In this document: one piece after another, positions 1 through 8,264 of the stretch
Position numbering within the stretch: the first letter of the stretch is position 1
Layout of the letters: the number at the start of each line of letters is the position of its first letter
Assembly (NCBI RefSeq): GCF_965655635.1
Contig: NZ_CBFHHE010000010.1
Span: 4,561-68,560 of the forward strand
Direction: 5' to 3'
Length of the DNA: 64,000 nt
DNA from: Nereida sp965655635
GTDB taxonomy: Bacteria > Pseudomonadota > Alphaproteobacteria > Rhodobacterales > Rhodobacteraceae
Made by a program: the position numbers and the translations under genes
Notes under the pieces: generated by a model
The model's database searches: none
What the model saw: only the letters and a program-made list of their open reading frames with translations
What the model was told of the DNA's origin: nothing

Positions 1-462
1 GCGATGGGCGATGACGCCGCATTGCGGCAAGAAGCAGAGGCATTTCTGGCCGCAGCAGGGCTTCCCACGCTTACTGACGCGCAGTCAACTACATTTGAGC
101 GGGCGATGTATTGCCTGAAAGAACGTGCTAAGACCTTCCCGCAACTTATTGAAAAAGCACACTTTGGACTTAGTGCGCGGCCCTTGGATATAGAAGAGAA
201 AGCGGCTAAGGCCCTTGATACGGTATCCATTGGTATACTGAAAGAATTGACGCCGCAGTTGCAAGCTGCTAGCTGGGAGCGTGACCAACTGGAGGCCGTG
301 GCCAACGCGCTTGCGGCATCGCACGACATAGGTTTTGGCAAGCTTGCAGCGCCGCTGCGTGCCGCCGTTGCCGGACGTGCGGCCACACCATCGGTCTTTG
401 ATATGATGCTGGTTTTGGGCCGCGAAGAAACTCTCGCGCGCTTGGGTGACGCAACACAATAA
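1..462 (+). CDS. gltX: Glutamyl-tRNA synthetase, C-terminal part (cut by window edge)
   Basis: The last ~150 residues of a class I glutamyl-tRNA synthetase, which charges tRNA-Glu (and in many alphaproteobacteria also tRNA-Gln) in the cytoplasm. The visible part is the helical anticodon-binding region, with recognisable family stretches such as CLKERAKTFPQL and the closing SVFDMMLVLGREETLARL. The catalytic Rossmann fold with HIGH and KMSKS motifs lies left of the window, so the ATG at position 4 is an internal Met and not the start. The next gene, citrate synthase, follows in the same direction after 88 bases. Confidence 0.9.
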   Translation, partial: AMGDDAALRQEAEAFLAAAGLPTLTDAQSTTFERAMYCLKERAKTFPQLIEKAHFGLSARPLDIEEKAAKALDTVSIGILKELTPQLQAASWERDQLEAVANALAASHDIGFGKLAAPLRAAVAGRAATPSVFDMMLVLGREETLARLGDATQ

Positions 463-550
463 TAGACGGAGTCGTTTACAAATCTGTAACGAAGCCCGCG
501 CAACATACGAAAATGGCGCACCGCGCCGCTGCTGGATAATGAGGGAACAT

Positions 551-1846
551 ATGGCCGAAACGACAAAGAACGCGACGCTTACTATTGGCGACAAAACAAT
601 CGAACTGCCGGTTTACTCGCCTACTGCGGGTCCTGACGTGCTCGATATCCGCAAGCTTTACGCGCAAGGCGACGTGTTCACCTACGATCCCGGCTTCACC
701 TCAACTGCAGCGTGCGACAGCACCATTACATTTATCGATGGCGCCAAGGGCGAGCTGCTGCACCGCGGCTATCCTATTGATCAGCTTGCGGAAAAATCAC
801 ACTACCTCGAAGTGTGCTATGTACTGTTGTACGGCGAACTTCCTTCTGCAGCCGAGTTGGAAACGTTTGAGAGCATGGTGACAAACCATACCATGCTGCA
901 CGAGCAGATGATTAACTTCTTCCGCGGTTTCCGCCGTGACGCGCACCCAATGGCCATCATGACCGGCGTTGTTGGTGCAATGTCTGCGTTCTATCACGAC
1001 AGTACCGACATCACCGACCCACACCAGCGCGAAGTGGCAACGATCCGTTTGATCGCCAAAATGCCAACAATTGCAGCGATGGCGTTCAAATATACTGTCG
1101 GCCAGCCATTCGTGTATCCGCGCAACGATCTGGATTATGCGTCGAACTTCCTGCGCATGTGCTTTGCAGTGCCTGCTGAAGATTACGTAGTGAACCCGAT
1201 TCTGAGCCGTGCAATGGACCGTATTCTCACATTGCACGCAGACCATGAGCAAAACGCATCAACATCAACTGTGCGTTTGGCATCATCTTCTGGCGCGAAC
1301 CCGTTTGCCTGTATCGCGGCCGGTATTGCGTGTCTTTGGGGCCCTGCCCACGGTGGTGCGAACCAAGCATGCCTCGAAATGCTGAAGGAAATCGGAAGCG
1401 TTGATCGCATTCCTGAATTCATCGCCCGTGCGAAAGACAAAGACGACCCCTTCCGCCTGATGGGCTTTGGTCACCGCGTTTACAAAAACTTTGATCCCCG
1501 TGCGAAAGTTCTGAAACAATCTGCGGATGAAGTTCTGGATCTGCTTGGTGTAGAGAACAACCCGATCCTTCAAGTCGCCAAAGAGCTTGAAAAACAAGCG
1601 TTGGCCGATCCGTATTTTGCAGACAAGAAACTGTTCCCGAACGTGGATTTCTACTCGGGCATTATTCTTGAAGCGATGGGCTTCCCCACATCGATGTTCA
1701 CGCCGATCTTCGCACTGGCCCGTACAGTTGGTTGGATTTCACAGTGGAAAGAGCAGATCAGCGATCCGGCGCTCAAGATCGGTCGCCCTCGCCAACTGTA
1801 CCAAGGCGAAACTCTGCGCGATTACGTCGACATCGAAAAACGCTAA
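551..1846 (+). CDS. gltA: Citrate synthase (type I)
   Basis: Condenses oxaloacetate and acetyl-CoA to citrate, the entry step of the TCA cycle. The 431-residue length matches type I citrate synthases. The catalytic surroundings are visible: GPAHGGANQACL and MGFGHRVYKNFDPRA carry the two active-site histidines, and the C-terminal FPNVDFYSG region carries the catalytic Asp. The frame is open upstream to 446, but ATG 551 is preferred: a GAGG ribosome site sits at 541-544 and the encoded MAETTKNATLTIGDKTIELP is the normal family N-terminus. A strong terminator follows, so gltA probably forms the end of its own unit. Confidence 0.96.
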   Translation: MAETTKNATLTIGDKTIELPVYSPTAGPDVLDIRKLYAQGDVFTYDPGFTSTAACDSTITFIDGAKGELLHRGYPIDQLAEKSHYLEVCYVLLYGELPSAAELETFESMVTNHTMLHEQMINFFRGFRRDAHPMAIMTGVVGAMSAFYHDSTDITDPHQREVATIRLIAKMPTIAAMAFKYTVGQPFVYPRNDLDYASNFLRMCFAVPAEDYVVNPILSRAMDRILTLHADHEQNASTSTVRLASSSGANPFACIAAGIACLWGPAHGGANQACLEMLKEIGSVDRIPEFIARAKDKDDPFRLMGFGHRVYKNFDPRAKVLKQSADEVLDLLGVENNPILQVAKELEKQALADPYFADKKLFPNVDFYSGIILEAMGFPTSMFTPIFALARTVGWISQWKEQISDPALKIGRPRQLYQGETLRDYVDIEKR

Positions 1847-1869
1847 GCTTTCTGGCAGGCAGACACAAA

Positions 1870-1906
1870 AAAACGCCGCCGAGGGACATCCTTAGGTGGC
1901 GTTTTT
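1870..1906 (+). terminator. Rho-independent terminator after gltA
   Basis: The stem AAACGCCGCC/GGTGGCGTTT, with one G-U pair, encloses a 14-base loop and is followed by a T-rich tract, about 25 bases past the gltA stop. Confidence 0.85.
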
Positions 1907-2021
1907 ATTTGAGTATTTTTTACCAAAGCGAAGACAGCCCACAGTCATTTTATCGGACGAACTTGCATTAGAGGGCTGAGTGCATATTCTGTGCAGGTGT
2001 TATGTTTCCAGGTTAACTGCC

Positions 2022-3041
2022 ATGTTGGCCCTTGCTCTTTTGCTTCTTATCCCTCTTGCCCTTGATGTGGCGCTTCTTGATCAGTCGCTTGATGCTCTGC
2101 GTGGTGATGATGACACGGGCAGCAGATCTGAGGACGAGACCGTTGATGACCCCTCTCAGACGGCAAGCGACACAATTCGTCTTGGCGATCAGCCTAACGA
2201 TTTTGAAGGCAGCTTTCGGGGTGAGACGATTTTCGGCAATTTAGGTGATGATAAGATCGACGGGCGCGGCGGCGACGACACGCTTTTTGGGGGATCTGGG
2301 AACGGTCTCTTTGACGGCGGCGCAGGTGATGACGCCCTAAACAGCAATGTAAACGACGACATCCTAGCTGGTGGTCCGGGGGCAGACACGCTGCGGGGCG
2401 GCAACAACGATGACACTCTGTTTGGGGATAGCGGTTCTGACCTGCTGCTCGGTGAAACCGGCGACGACGTGTTGATTGGCGGCGTAAATACCGACGTTCT
2501 TAATGGCTGCGGCGGAACAGATGTGCTGTGGGGTGGCGCCATTTTTGACAGTGATACACTTGAGACGGACAACCTTTCAGCGCTGCAATCCGGACCACCG
2601 CTAATCACCCGTCCGGAGGGTGAAACACCCACTTGGGGCGGGAATTTCCGTGATGACGGTGTGGAAGACAAGCTGACCGGCGGGGCTGGCACGGACACGC
2701 TGTTTTTGGCGCGAGATGATATCGGCACAGGTGGCGGTGACGCGGATGAGTTTGTCTAGCTTCTTGATCCAAGTAGCGATGATGCCATCGCCGGCGAGAC
2801 AGGCACGCGCGTCACTGATTTTTCAAACGACGATGTTTTGATGATTGCTACGCGAACTGTCGCGCCCAACCCTGAGGTGAGCGTTACCCAAGCAGATACA
2901 GTTGTGACTGTATTCGCCGATGATTTCAAAGTTGCGGAGGTGCAGCTTGGACCTCAATTTGACCAAAACGTACAGCCCTTTGAGAACTATATCCAGTTGG
3001 TTAAATACAGCACGCCTGTCGTACTTGCGACGCTGGTCTAA
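2022..3041 (+). pseudogene. RTX calcium-binding repeat protein interrupted by an in-frame TAG
   Basis: The frame encodes an N-terminal hydrophobic segment (MLALALLLLIPLALDVALL), an acidic linker, and then glycine/aspartate nonapeptides of the RTX type (GGDDTLFGG, GGPGADTLRGG, GDSGSDLLL). These fold as a calcium-bound beta-roll, usually in proteins secreted by type I systems. At 2757-2759 a TAG stops translation just after GGGDADEFV. The same frame then continues without another stop to 3041, with plausible family sequence (DDAIAGETGTRVTDFSNDDVLM and beyond). ATG 2022 has AGG nine bases upstream; a GTG at 1980 is less likely. The upstream piece alone could give a ~245-residue truncated protein. 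No secretion genes lie nearby. Confidence 0.7.
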
Positions 3042-3044
3042 TCC

Positions 3045-3821
3045 CTACCGGCCTTCGAACTTTGCAGGACGCTTTTCAAGGAACGACAGCACGCCTTCTT
3101 TGAAATCACGCGTTTCACCACAAGCACCCTGAAGCGATGCCTCAAGGCCCAATTGCGTCTCAAGGTCATTGCCAAAACTTGCCCGAAGCGCAGATTTCAC
3201 ATGCTCATAGGCAACTGTCGGACCTTTGGCCAAATGCGCGGCACGGGCGCGCCAATGCGCATCAAATTCTGTATCGGGCACGGCTTCCCAGATCATGCCC
3301 CAATCACTGGCTTGCTGCGCAGAAATACTCTCACCAAAAAGTGCGGCTCCCATGGCTTTGGCCAACCCCATTTGGCGCGGCAGATAGTATGTACCACCCG
3401 CGTCAGGAATAAGCCCAATACGCGTAAAAGCTTGGACAAAAACAGCCTTTTGCGACGCAATCACCACATCGGCAACCAGTGCCAGATTTGCACCTGCGCC
3501 CGCTGCCGCGCCGTTTACAGCCGCAATCGTCGGAACAGGACACTCAATAATCGTGCGAAGCATCGGGACGTATTCATCGCGCAAGGTGCGCTCAAGATCA
3601 AGCTGGGCCGCTGAACCGCCGTCGCCCAAATCTTGGCCCGAACAAAACGCATCCCCCGCCCCTGTCAGCACAACAACACGGGCCTCGGTCCCAGCTTTCT
3701 TCACGGCATGGGTGATCTCGGCGCGCATCTGACCGTTCAAAGCGTTCTTTACCTTGGGGCGGTTCAAAGTGAGCGTCGCAACACCGTCGTTTAGCTCATA
3801 GTCCAGCGCGTCATACATCAT
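3045..3821 (-). CDS. Enoyl-CoA hydratase/isomerase family protein (PaaG-like)
   Basis: A crotonase-fold enzyme of 258 residues acting on acyl-CoA thioesters. The oxyanion-hole segments are clear: GDAFCSGQDLGDGG and the VNGAAAGAGANLALVADVV loop. The SGQDLGD stretch and the later GLIPDAGGTYYLPR resemble PaaG/2-(1,2-epoxy-1,2-dihydrophenyl)acetyl-CoA isomerases, but other paa genes are absent, so the substrate is not assigned. The Met at 3821 is chosen because GAGGA sits seven bases upstream; the frame extends to an ATG at 3857 without such a site. It converges on the RTX pseudogene, with only three bases between their stops, and lies downstream of the ccm genes on the same strand. Confidence 0.85.
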   Translation of the reverse strand: MMYDALDYELNDGVATLTLNRPKVKNALNGQMRAEITHAVKKAGTEARVVVLTGAGDAFCSGQDLGDGGSAAQLDLERTLRDEYVPMLRTIIECPVPTIAAVNGAAAGAGANLALVADVVIASQKAVFVQAFTRIGLIPDAGGTYYLPRQMGLAKAMGAALFGESISAQQASDWGMIWEAVPDTEFDAHWRARAAHLAKGPTVAYEHVKSALRASFGNDLETQLGLEASLQGACGETRDFKEGVLSFLEKRPAKFEGR

Positions 3822-3935
3822 GGGAGCATCCTCATTAATCCGTTTGTTAGAAGGCACAATAGGGCCATGTGCCAGAGTTGCCAGCGGAACTGAACACCAC
3901 GCGCAAGAACGTCACGACACCGCTTTTGTGCCAGC

Positions 3936-4403
3936 CTATTTATTCAGCAGTTCAGTGAGGCGTTTTGTTTCATCCGCACTCAGCTCATCCGCAGGTACAG
4001 GTGCCGCGCGCCCGCGCAAATAGGCCGCGGCCCCAATGCCCCCAATCAAAAGCATCGCAGGCCCCGCCAACCACAAAATCAAGGTTGAGCCTTTTGCAGG
4101 TGGGTTGAGCAAAACAAACTCGCCGTACCGCGCAACAATGAACGAGAGCGCCTCGTCGTTGCTATCCCCCGCCGAGACACGTTCACGGACCAGCAGGCGT
4201 AGATCACGCGCCACTTCCGCGTGGGATTCATCAATGCTTTCGTTCTGGCACACAGGGCAGCGCAATTCTTTGCTGATAACCCGCGCGCGCGCCTCAAGGG
4301 CAGGATCATCCAAGACCTCGTCGGGCTGCACGGCAAACGCAGGCATAGCCATCAAAACGATCAGCCCAACTAATCCGCAAATGCGGGAAGCAACTGCTGT
4401 CAT
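3936..4403 (-). CDS. ccmH: Cytochrome c maturation protein CcmH (CcmL/CycL type)
   Basis: A membrane-anchored periplasmic thiol protein of 155 residues that helps reduce apocytochrome c cysteines before haem attachment. It has an N-terminal signal segment ending near AFA (residue 24), the family motif LRCPVCQ with Cys49 and Cys52, a helical domain, and one C-terminal membrane span (~residues 104-125). Its ATG overlaps the ccmF stop in an ATGA arrangement, so the two are translationally coupled. It is the short form of CcmH; a CycH/CcmI-like TPR part is not present here. Confidence 0.93.
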   Translation of the reverse strand: MTAVASRICGLVGLIVLMAMPAFAVQPDEVLDDPALEARARVISKELRCPVCQNESIDESHAEVARDLRLLVRERVSAGDSNDEALSFIVARYGEFVLLNPPAKGSTLILWLAGPAMLLIGGIGAAAYLRGRAAPVPADELSADETKRLTELLNK

Positions 4404-6352
4404 GATGTAACCGCCTTTGAACGCTGACCACCCGCAACACGCATCCGCCGATCCGTCAGCGACAACGTACCACCAAGCGCCATGATGATTGCGCCCGCCC
4501 AAATCCAGTTAGCGAACGGCTTAATATATGTGCGCACCGCCCAGCCACCGTCATTTTGCGGATCACCAATCACAACGTATAGGTCACGCAAGATACCATT
4601 TGAGATTGCCGCCTCAGTTGTGGGCATATTCGCCACCGGGTAGACACGTTTTTCAGGGAACAAATGGGCCACTACACGCCCACCGCGGTACAGCTTCATC
4701 TCGGCCATGGTTGATATGTAATTTGGCCCTTCGACCTCATGCACGTCGATTAGCTCAACCTGATGTTGGCCAACTTCAAAGCGGTCACCAATCTGTGCGA
4801 TACGGATATCCTCGATCTGCCAAGCAAGCATCGCTGCAATCCCGAACGTGGTAATTCCCATGCCTGCGTGAGCCACGGCCTTGCCCCAATCGGCGCGAGG
4901 CAAGCCTTTGAGGCGCGCGATCTTATTGGCTTTGCCTGCCCTCTGCCAGATTTCAAACGCAGCCCCCAAGACAAGCCATGCGCCAAGGATCACACCAATT
5001 GGCCCCAAAGCAGAACCGCCAGTTTGGACGGCAAAGGCCAACCCACCCAAGGCCACCGACACCACCAAAACAGGCATCAACGAAACAGTAATACGTTTAA
5101 GCTTGGCCCGCTTCCACGACATCAGCGCACCGACTGGCAAGATCACGGACAAAGCGACCATGAAGGGCGTAAACGCTGCATCGAAAAACGGAGGACCAAC
5201 GCTGAGTTTGCGGTCAAAGAACAACTCAGCCACGAGGGGCCAGATGGTACCGATGAAGACGACGAAACATGCAACCGCCAACAAAATGTTATTGGCGACC
5301 AACGCGCTTTCACGGCTTACGACAGAAAAGACGCCCTTGGCCGCCATCCGTTCCGCGCGCAGGGCATAGAGCGCCAGCGCGCCACCCATGAAGATACCGG
5401 TAATCAGCAATAGGTAAACGCCGCGTTCAGGGTCTGTGGCAAACGCATGGACAGAAGTCAGAACGCCCGAGCGCACGATAAACGCGCCAATCAAGCTGAA
5501 CCCGAAGGCAAGAATAGCGAGCAGAATGGTCCAGCTTTTAAGCGCCTCGCGTTTTTCAACGACAATGGCGGAATGCAGCAGTGCAGCCGCGATGAGCCAC
5601 GGCATAAAGCTTGCGTTTTCGACTGGATCCCAGAACCAAAAACCTCCCCAGCCAAGCTCATAATAGGCCCACCATGAGCCTAACGCGATGCCAACTGTCA
5701 GAAAAACCCAAGCTGTCAAAGTCCACGGGCGGACCCACCGTCCCCACGCCGCATCGACTTTGCCCTCAATCAGTGCGGCAACTGCAAAGCTAAACGCCAT
5801 GCTAAGCCCAACGTATCCGACATATAAAAACGGCGGGTGAAACGCGAGACCCGGGTCCTGCAAAAGCGGGTTCAAGTCTTGCCCGTTAAGCGGCGGAAAC
5901 GCCAAACGCTCAAAGGGGTTAGACGTGAAAATAAGGAAGATAAAGAACGCGACTGCGATGGCTGATTGCACCGATAGGACACGGGCTTTCAACCGTGGCG
6001 GCAACCCTTGGCCAAACCAGCCCGCCATCGCACCAAAGAGTGTCAGGATCAAAATCCACAACAGCATAGAACCTTCGTGGTTCCCCCACACACCCGACAC
6101 TTTATAGATCATCGGCTTGGCTGTGTGACTGTTTAGTGTGACCACTCTGAGACTAAAATCCGAGATCACGAATGCGTAAGTCAGTGCTGCAAAACTGGCC
6201 AGAGTCAGCCCAAATTGGACAGTAGCCGCGGGGGTACCCGTTGCCATCCAGCCAGCCCAATTCTTTTGTGCACCAATCATGGGCACGATCATCTGAAAAA
6301 CGGCGACCATCAGGGCCAAAATTAGGGCGAAATGTCCAAGTTCTGTAATCAT
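4400..6352 (-). CDS. ccmF: Haem lyase subunit CcmF
   Basis: A polytopic inner-membrane protein of 650 residues that, with CcmH, ligates haem to apocytochrome c in System I maturation. The tryptophan-rich WWD segment spans about residues 227-252 (WWAYYELGWGGFWFWDPVEN), and membrane-flanking histidines such as the His in GVWGNHEGS are present. Many hydrophobic spans and a periplasmic C-terminal domain follow. The frame opens at 6409, but Met at 6352 begins the normal family sequence MITELGHFALILAL. It lies downstream of ccmE, separated from it by the endolysin-holin pair, and overlaps ccmH by four bases. Confidence 0.95.
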   Translation of the reverse strand: MITELGHFALILALMVAVFQMIVPMIGAQKNWAGWMATGTPAATVQFGLTLASFAALTYAFVISDFSLRVVTLNSHTAKPMIYKVSGVWGNHEGSMLLWILILTLFGAMAGWFGQGLPPRLKARVLSVQSAIAVAFFIFLIFTSNPFERLAFPPLNGQDLNPLLQDPGLAFHPPFLYVGYVGLSMAFSFAVAALIEGKVDAAWGRWVRPWTLTAWVFLTVGIALGSWWAYYELGWGGFWFWDPVENASFMPWLIAAALLHSAIVVEKREALKSWTILLAILAFGFSLIGAFIVRSGVLTSVHAFATDPERGVYLLLITGIFMGGALALYALRAERMAAKGVFSVVSRESALVANNILLAVACFVVFIGTIWPLVAELFFDRKLSVGPPFFDAAFTPFMVALSVILPVGALMSWKRAKLKRITVSLMPVLVVSVALGGLAFAVQTGGSALGPIGVILGAWLVLGAAFEIWQRAGKANKIARLKGLPRADWGKAVAHAGMGITTFGIAAMLAWQIEDIRIAQIGDRFEVGQHQVELIDVHEVEGPNYISTMAEMKLYRGGRVVAHLFPEKRVYPVANMPTTEAAISNGILRDLYVVIGDPQNDGGWAVRTYIKPFANWIWAGAIIMALGGTLSLTDRRMRVAGGQRSKAVTS

Positions 6353-6436
6353 ACACTTGGTATAGTCTGCCGCAGCCCTCTCGCCAATGGCCTGCGACAA
6401 CACGGCCACGTCAGACGGCTGATTTACCTAAAGAAT

Positions 6437-7057
6437 TCAAAGATCATTGGGTTTGACGCGTTGTCTGGCCCAATCGCGCAGGGCCGCGTTATGCTCAAAG
6501 CTGACAGGGCCAAATCGTATGGGCGACCCTGCCGTAATCCCGCTAACCGCGATAGAAACAGGCGCATCTTCATTGGCCGCAGCATTCTGCCGTGCGACTT
6601 CATTCAACGCGGTGAAGTTCTCAATAACACGCGGGACCTGCGCAGTTGTAACTTGGATAGAGCGTTGAAACTCCTGACTTTTCACCTGATGGCGGGCGCC
6701 AAAATAAAAACTGACGATGGCACCTAACAGCCACCAAAGCGGTTCAGGCACCAAGGCGATGCCCTGCATTCTGCTGGCAAACCACACAGGATCAACCATC
6801 GCCGCCACAAACAGCCCCAGCGTACCAAGCGCCAATGCGGGGCGTGGCAAGCGGTTTAGCCCATCCATCACACGGTCGAACCTGCCTTTACTCGTCACGT
6901 TGAACTCGGCGGCATATTGATCAAGGGCGTCGGCTTGGCGTTGCGCTGCGCGTATTGCGCCCGCTTCGCGGTTTTCCCAAAACACCTCGGCGGTCTCACG
7001 GACAATATTTCTGCCGCCCCCGAATATCGCCTCGAATACCCGTTCAATCAGCCCCAT
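6437..7057 (-). CDS. Holin family protein (3TM-holin type)
   Basis: A 206-residue protein with an amphipathic N-terminal half and two clear hydrophobic spans in the middle (around residues 74-95 and 104-120, LALGTLGLFVAAMVD and PLWWLLGAIVSFYFGA). A polar C-terminus follows. The N-terminal GLIERVFEAIFGGGRNIVRETAEVF is typical of the 3TM-holin family found beside GH108 endolysins in Rhodobacterales. Such pairs release gene transfer agent particles in Rhodobacter capsulatus; a role in lysis here is inferred from homology and the overlapping endolysin. Its ATG lies inside the 3' end of the endolysin (10-base overlap). Confidence 0.8.
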   Translation of the reverse strand: MGLIERVFEAIFGGGRNIVRETAEVFWENREAGAIRAAQRQADALDQYAAEFNVTSKGRFDRVMDGLNRLPRPALALGTLGLFVAAMVDPVWFASRMQGIALVPEPLWWLLGAIVSFYFGARHQVKSQEFQRSIQVTTAQVPRVIENFTALNEVARQNAAANEDAPVSIAVSGITAGSPIRFGPVSFEHNAALRDWARQRVKPNDL

Positions 7058-7659
7058 GACGCCACCCGCGCACGATGTTCCGCGTCCGTTAAGTGATACT
7101 TTGAGACGATGAACTCCTCTGCACGCACGATCCAGCCGCCTTTGCCACCATCCTGACGACGAGCATATTTGCGCGAGTGCTTTCGCCGATCCCCCAACGC
7201 GTAATAGTAGTTGCGCCGCTCAATACCATACGCGTCACCAATATGATCCGGCGCGCTTTGGGTCGCTTGACGCACGGCCGAAATCGTCTGCGGACCAATC
7301 TGACCGTCGACGCCAATGCGAAACCCAAGGCGGCGGACAAGGCGTTGCAAAATCTTAACGGAGTTCGCCCCCGCATTGACGTTCATGTCGAAAACAGGAG
7401 CCTGCAAGCCCTGAGGTAGTTGTGCAATTTTCGAGCGATGAAAGTAGTGATCAATGAAAATCTGTGTCGCGCGGTCGCGGCTGAGTTTGCGCACATCAGA
7501 AACATCCACATCACCGTCACCGTCTAAATCCAGCCCCAGGCGCCGCATGGTGTGGATCGTCACCCCGTATTTGGTAGCACCTCCGGGATCATCGGGATCG
7601 TTCACAAAACCGCCCTCGCGGGCCACAATATCGGACGCTATCTCGTGTATTGATTGCAT
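7048..7659 (-). CDS. N-acetylmuramidase-type endolysin (GH108)
   Basis: A 203-residue peptidoglycan hydrolase predicted to cleave glycan strands. The N-terminal glycoside hydrolase 108 signature is visible: Glu15 in the EGG triplet, then DPDDPGGATKYGVT, the expected catalytic region. The C-terminal half has the peptidoglycan-binding-like VDGQIGPQTISAV and the family ERRNYYYAL. There is no signal peptide, so access to the wall would need a holin, which overlaps directly downstream. It is positioned between ccmE and ccmF. CtrA-like half-sites sit just upstream (7659-7681). R. capsulatus homologues serve gene transfer agent release; no capsid genes are in this window. Confidence 0.87.
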   Translation of the reverse strand: MQSIHEIASDIVAREGGFVNDPDDPGGATKYGVTIHTMRRLGLDLDGDGDVDVSDVRKLSRDRATQIFIDHYFHRSKIAQLPQGLQAPVFDMNVNAGANSVKILQRLVRRLGFRIGVDGQIGPQTISAVRQATQSAPDHIGDAYGIERRNYYYALGDRRKHSRKYARRQDGGKGGWIVRAEEFIVSKYHLTDAEHRARVASWG

Positions 7660-7681
7660 TAACTTGCCTCACATTAACCAT
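7657..7681 (-). promoter_or_regulatory. Possible CtrA half-sites at the endolysin start
   Basis: Two TTAA elements lie at 7659-7662 and 7674-7677; the second belongs to TTAACCAT, the consensus CtrA half-site. The spacing is 11 bases rather than the 7 of full CtrA boxes, and the first TTAA overlaps the start codon. CtrA control of gene transfer agent lysis genes is known in Rhodobacter capsulatus, so the site is plausible but weak. Confidence 0.25.
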
Positions 7682-7802
7682 CGTTCACGTTTCGTAATTG
7701 ATGATCAAAATGAGGGACGGCAGTTAACAAGACAGAAAGGCGGCGGTCGCAACGTTCTGTTAAGGCTTCAACTTTATGCCACAAGCCGTTGAATTAATGT
7801 GA

Positions 7803-8246
7803 CTATGTTTCCGGCTCAACGTAGACGCCCTGCTCTTTTAGCGCGTCAATCACTTCGGCTGGCATATAAGTCTCGTCGTGGCGGGCCAAAATTTCAGTCG
7901 CTACAAATTGACCGTTCACATAACTTCCTGTGCCTACCATGCCCTCGCCTTCACCAAAAAGATCGGGCAGAATACCGGTATAGACGACGGGCACAGTTGC
8001 CCCACCATCTGTGACGCTGAACGAGATTGCAGCGCCCTCGCCACGCTTCAACGACCCCTCTGACACCAGCCCACCAATGCGAAACACTTCGTTTGCGGGC
8101 GGTGGTGCGGCGATCACCTCGGATGGTGCGCGAAAGAATTGAAACGCATCTTGGCTCGCGTACCAGATCAAGCCAAACGACACTGCAAGCGCACCAGCAG
8201 CGAGTGCAATAATTTGGATACGGCGTTGCTTTTTCAGGCTTTTCAT
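7803..8246 (-). CDS. ccmE: Cytochrome c-type biogenesis haem chaperone CcmE
   Basis: A periplasmic haem chaperone of 147 residues that binds haem covalently and delivers it to CcmF/CcmH. It has a short cytoplasmic tail rich in Lys/Arg, one membrane anchor (~residues 10-29), and an OB-fold beta-barrel. The conserved haem site is present as ARHDETYMP, giving His123 as the covalent ligand and Tyr127 as axial ligand. AGGTGA upstream supports the ATG at 8246. It starts 18 bases after argC on the same strand. The 143 bases between it and the endolysin contain no other gene. Confidence 0.95.
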   Translation of the reverse strand: MKSLKKQRRIQIIALAAGALAVSFGLIWYASQDAFQFFRAPSEVIAAPPPANEVFRIGGLVSEGSLKRGEGAAISFSVTDGGATVPVVYTGILPDLFGEGEGMVGTGSYVNGQFVATEILARHDETYMPAEVIDALKEQGVYVEPET

Positions 8247-8264
8247 TGCGTCACCTAAGAAAAA

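Noticed and set aside
462..551. CGTTTAC...GTAACG imperfect repeat before gltA as an operator
   Set aside because: The arms are short and imperfect and do not match the TTAGCGNTAA sites.
2189..2728. Minus-strand Ser/Pro-rich open frame of 179 codons opposite the RTX repeats
   Set aside because: It is the complement of the repetitive glycine/aspartate codons and lacks a ribosome site or family similarity.
6353..6436. A separate promoter or gene between holin and ccmF
   Set aside because: The 84 bases show no convincing hexamers or frame.
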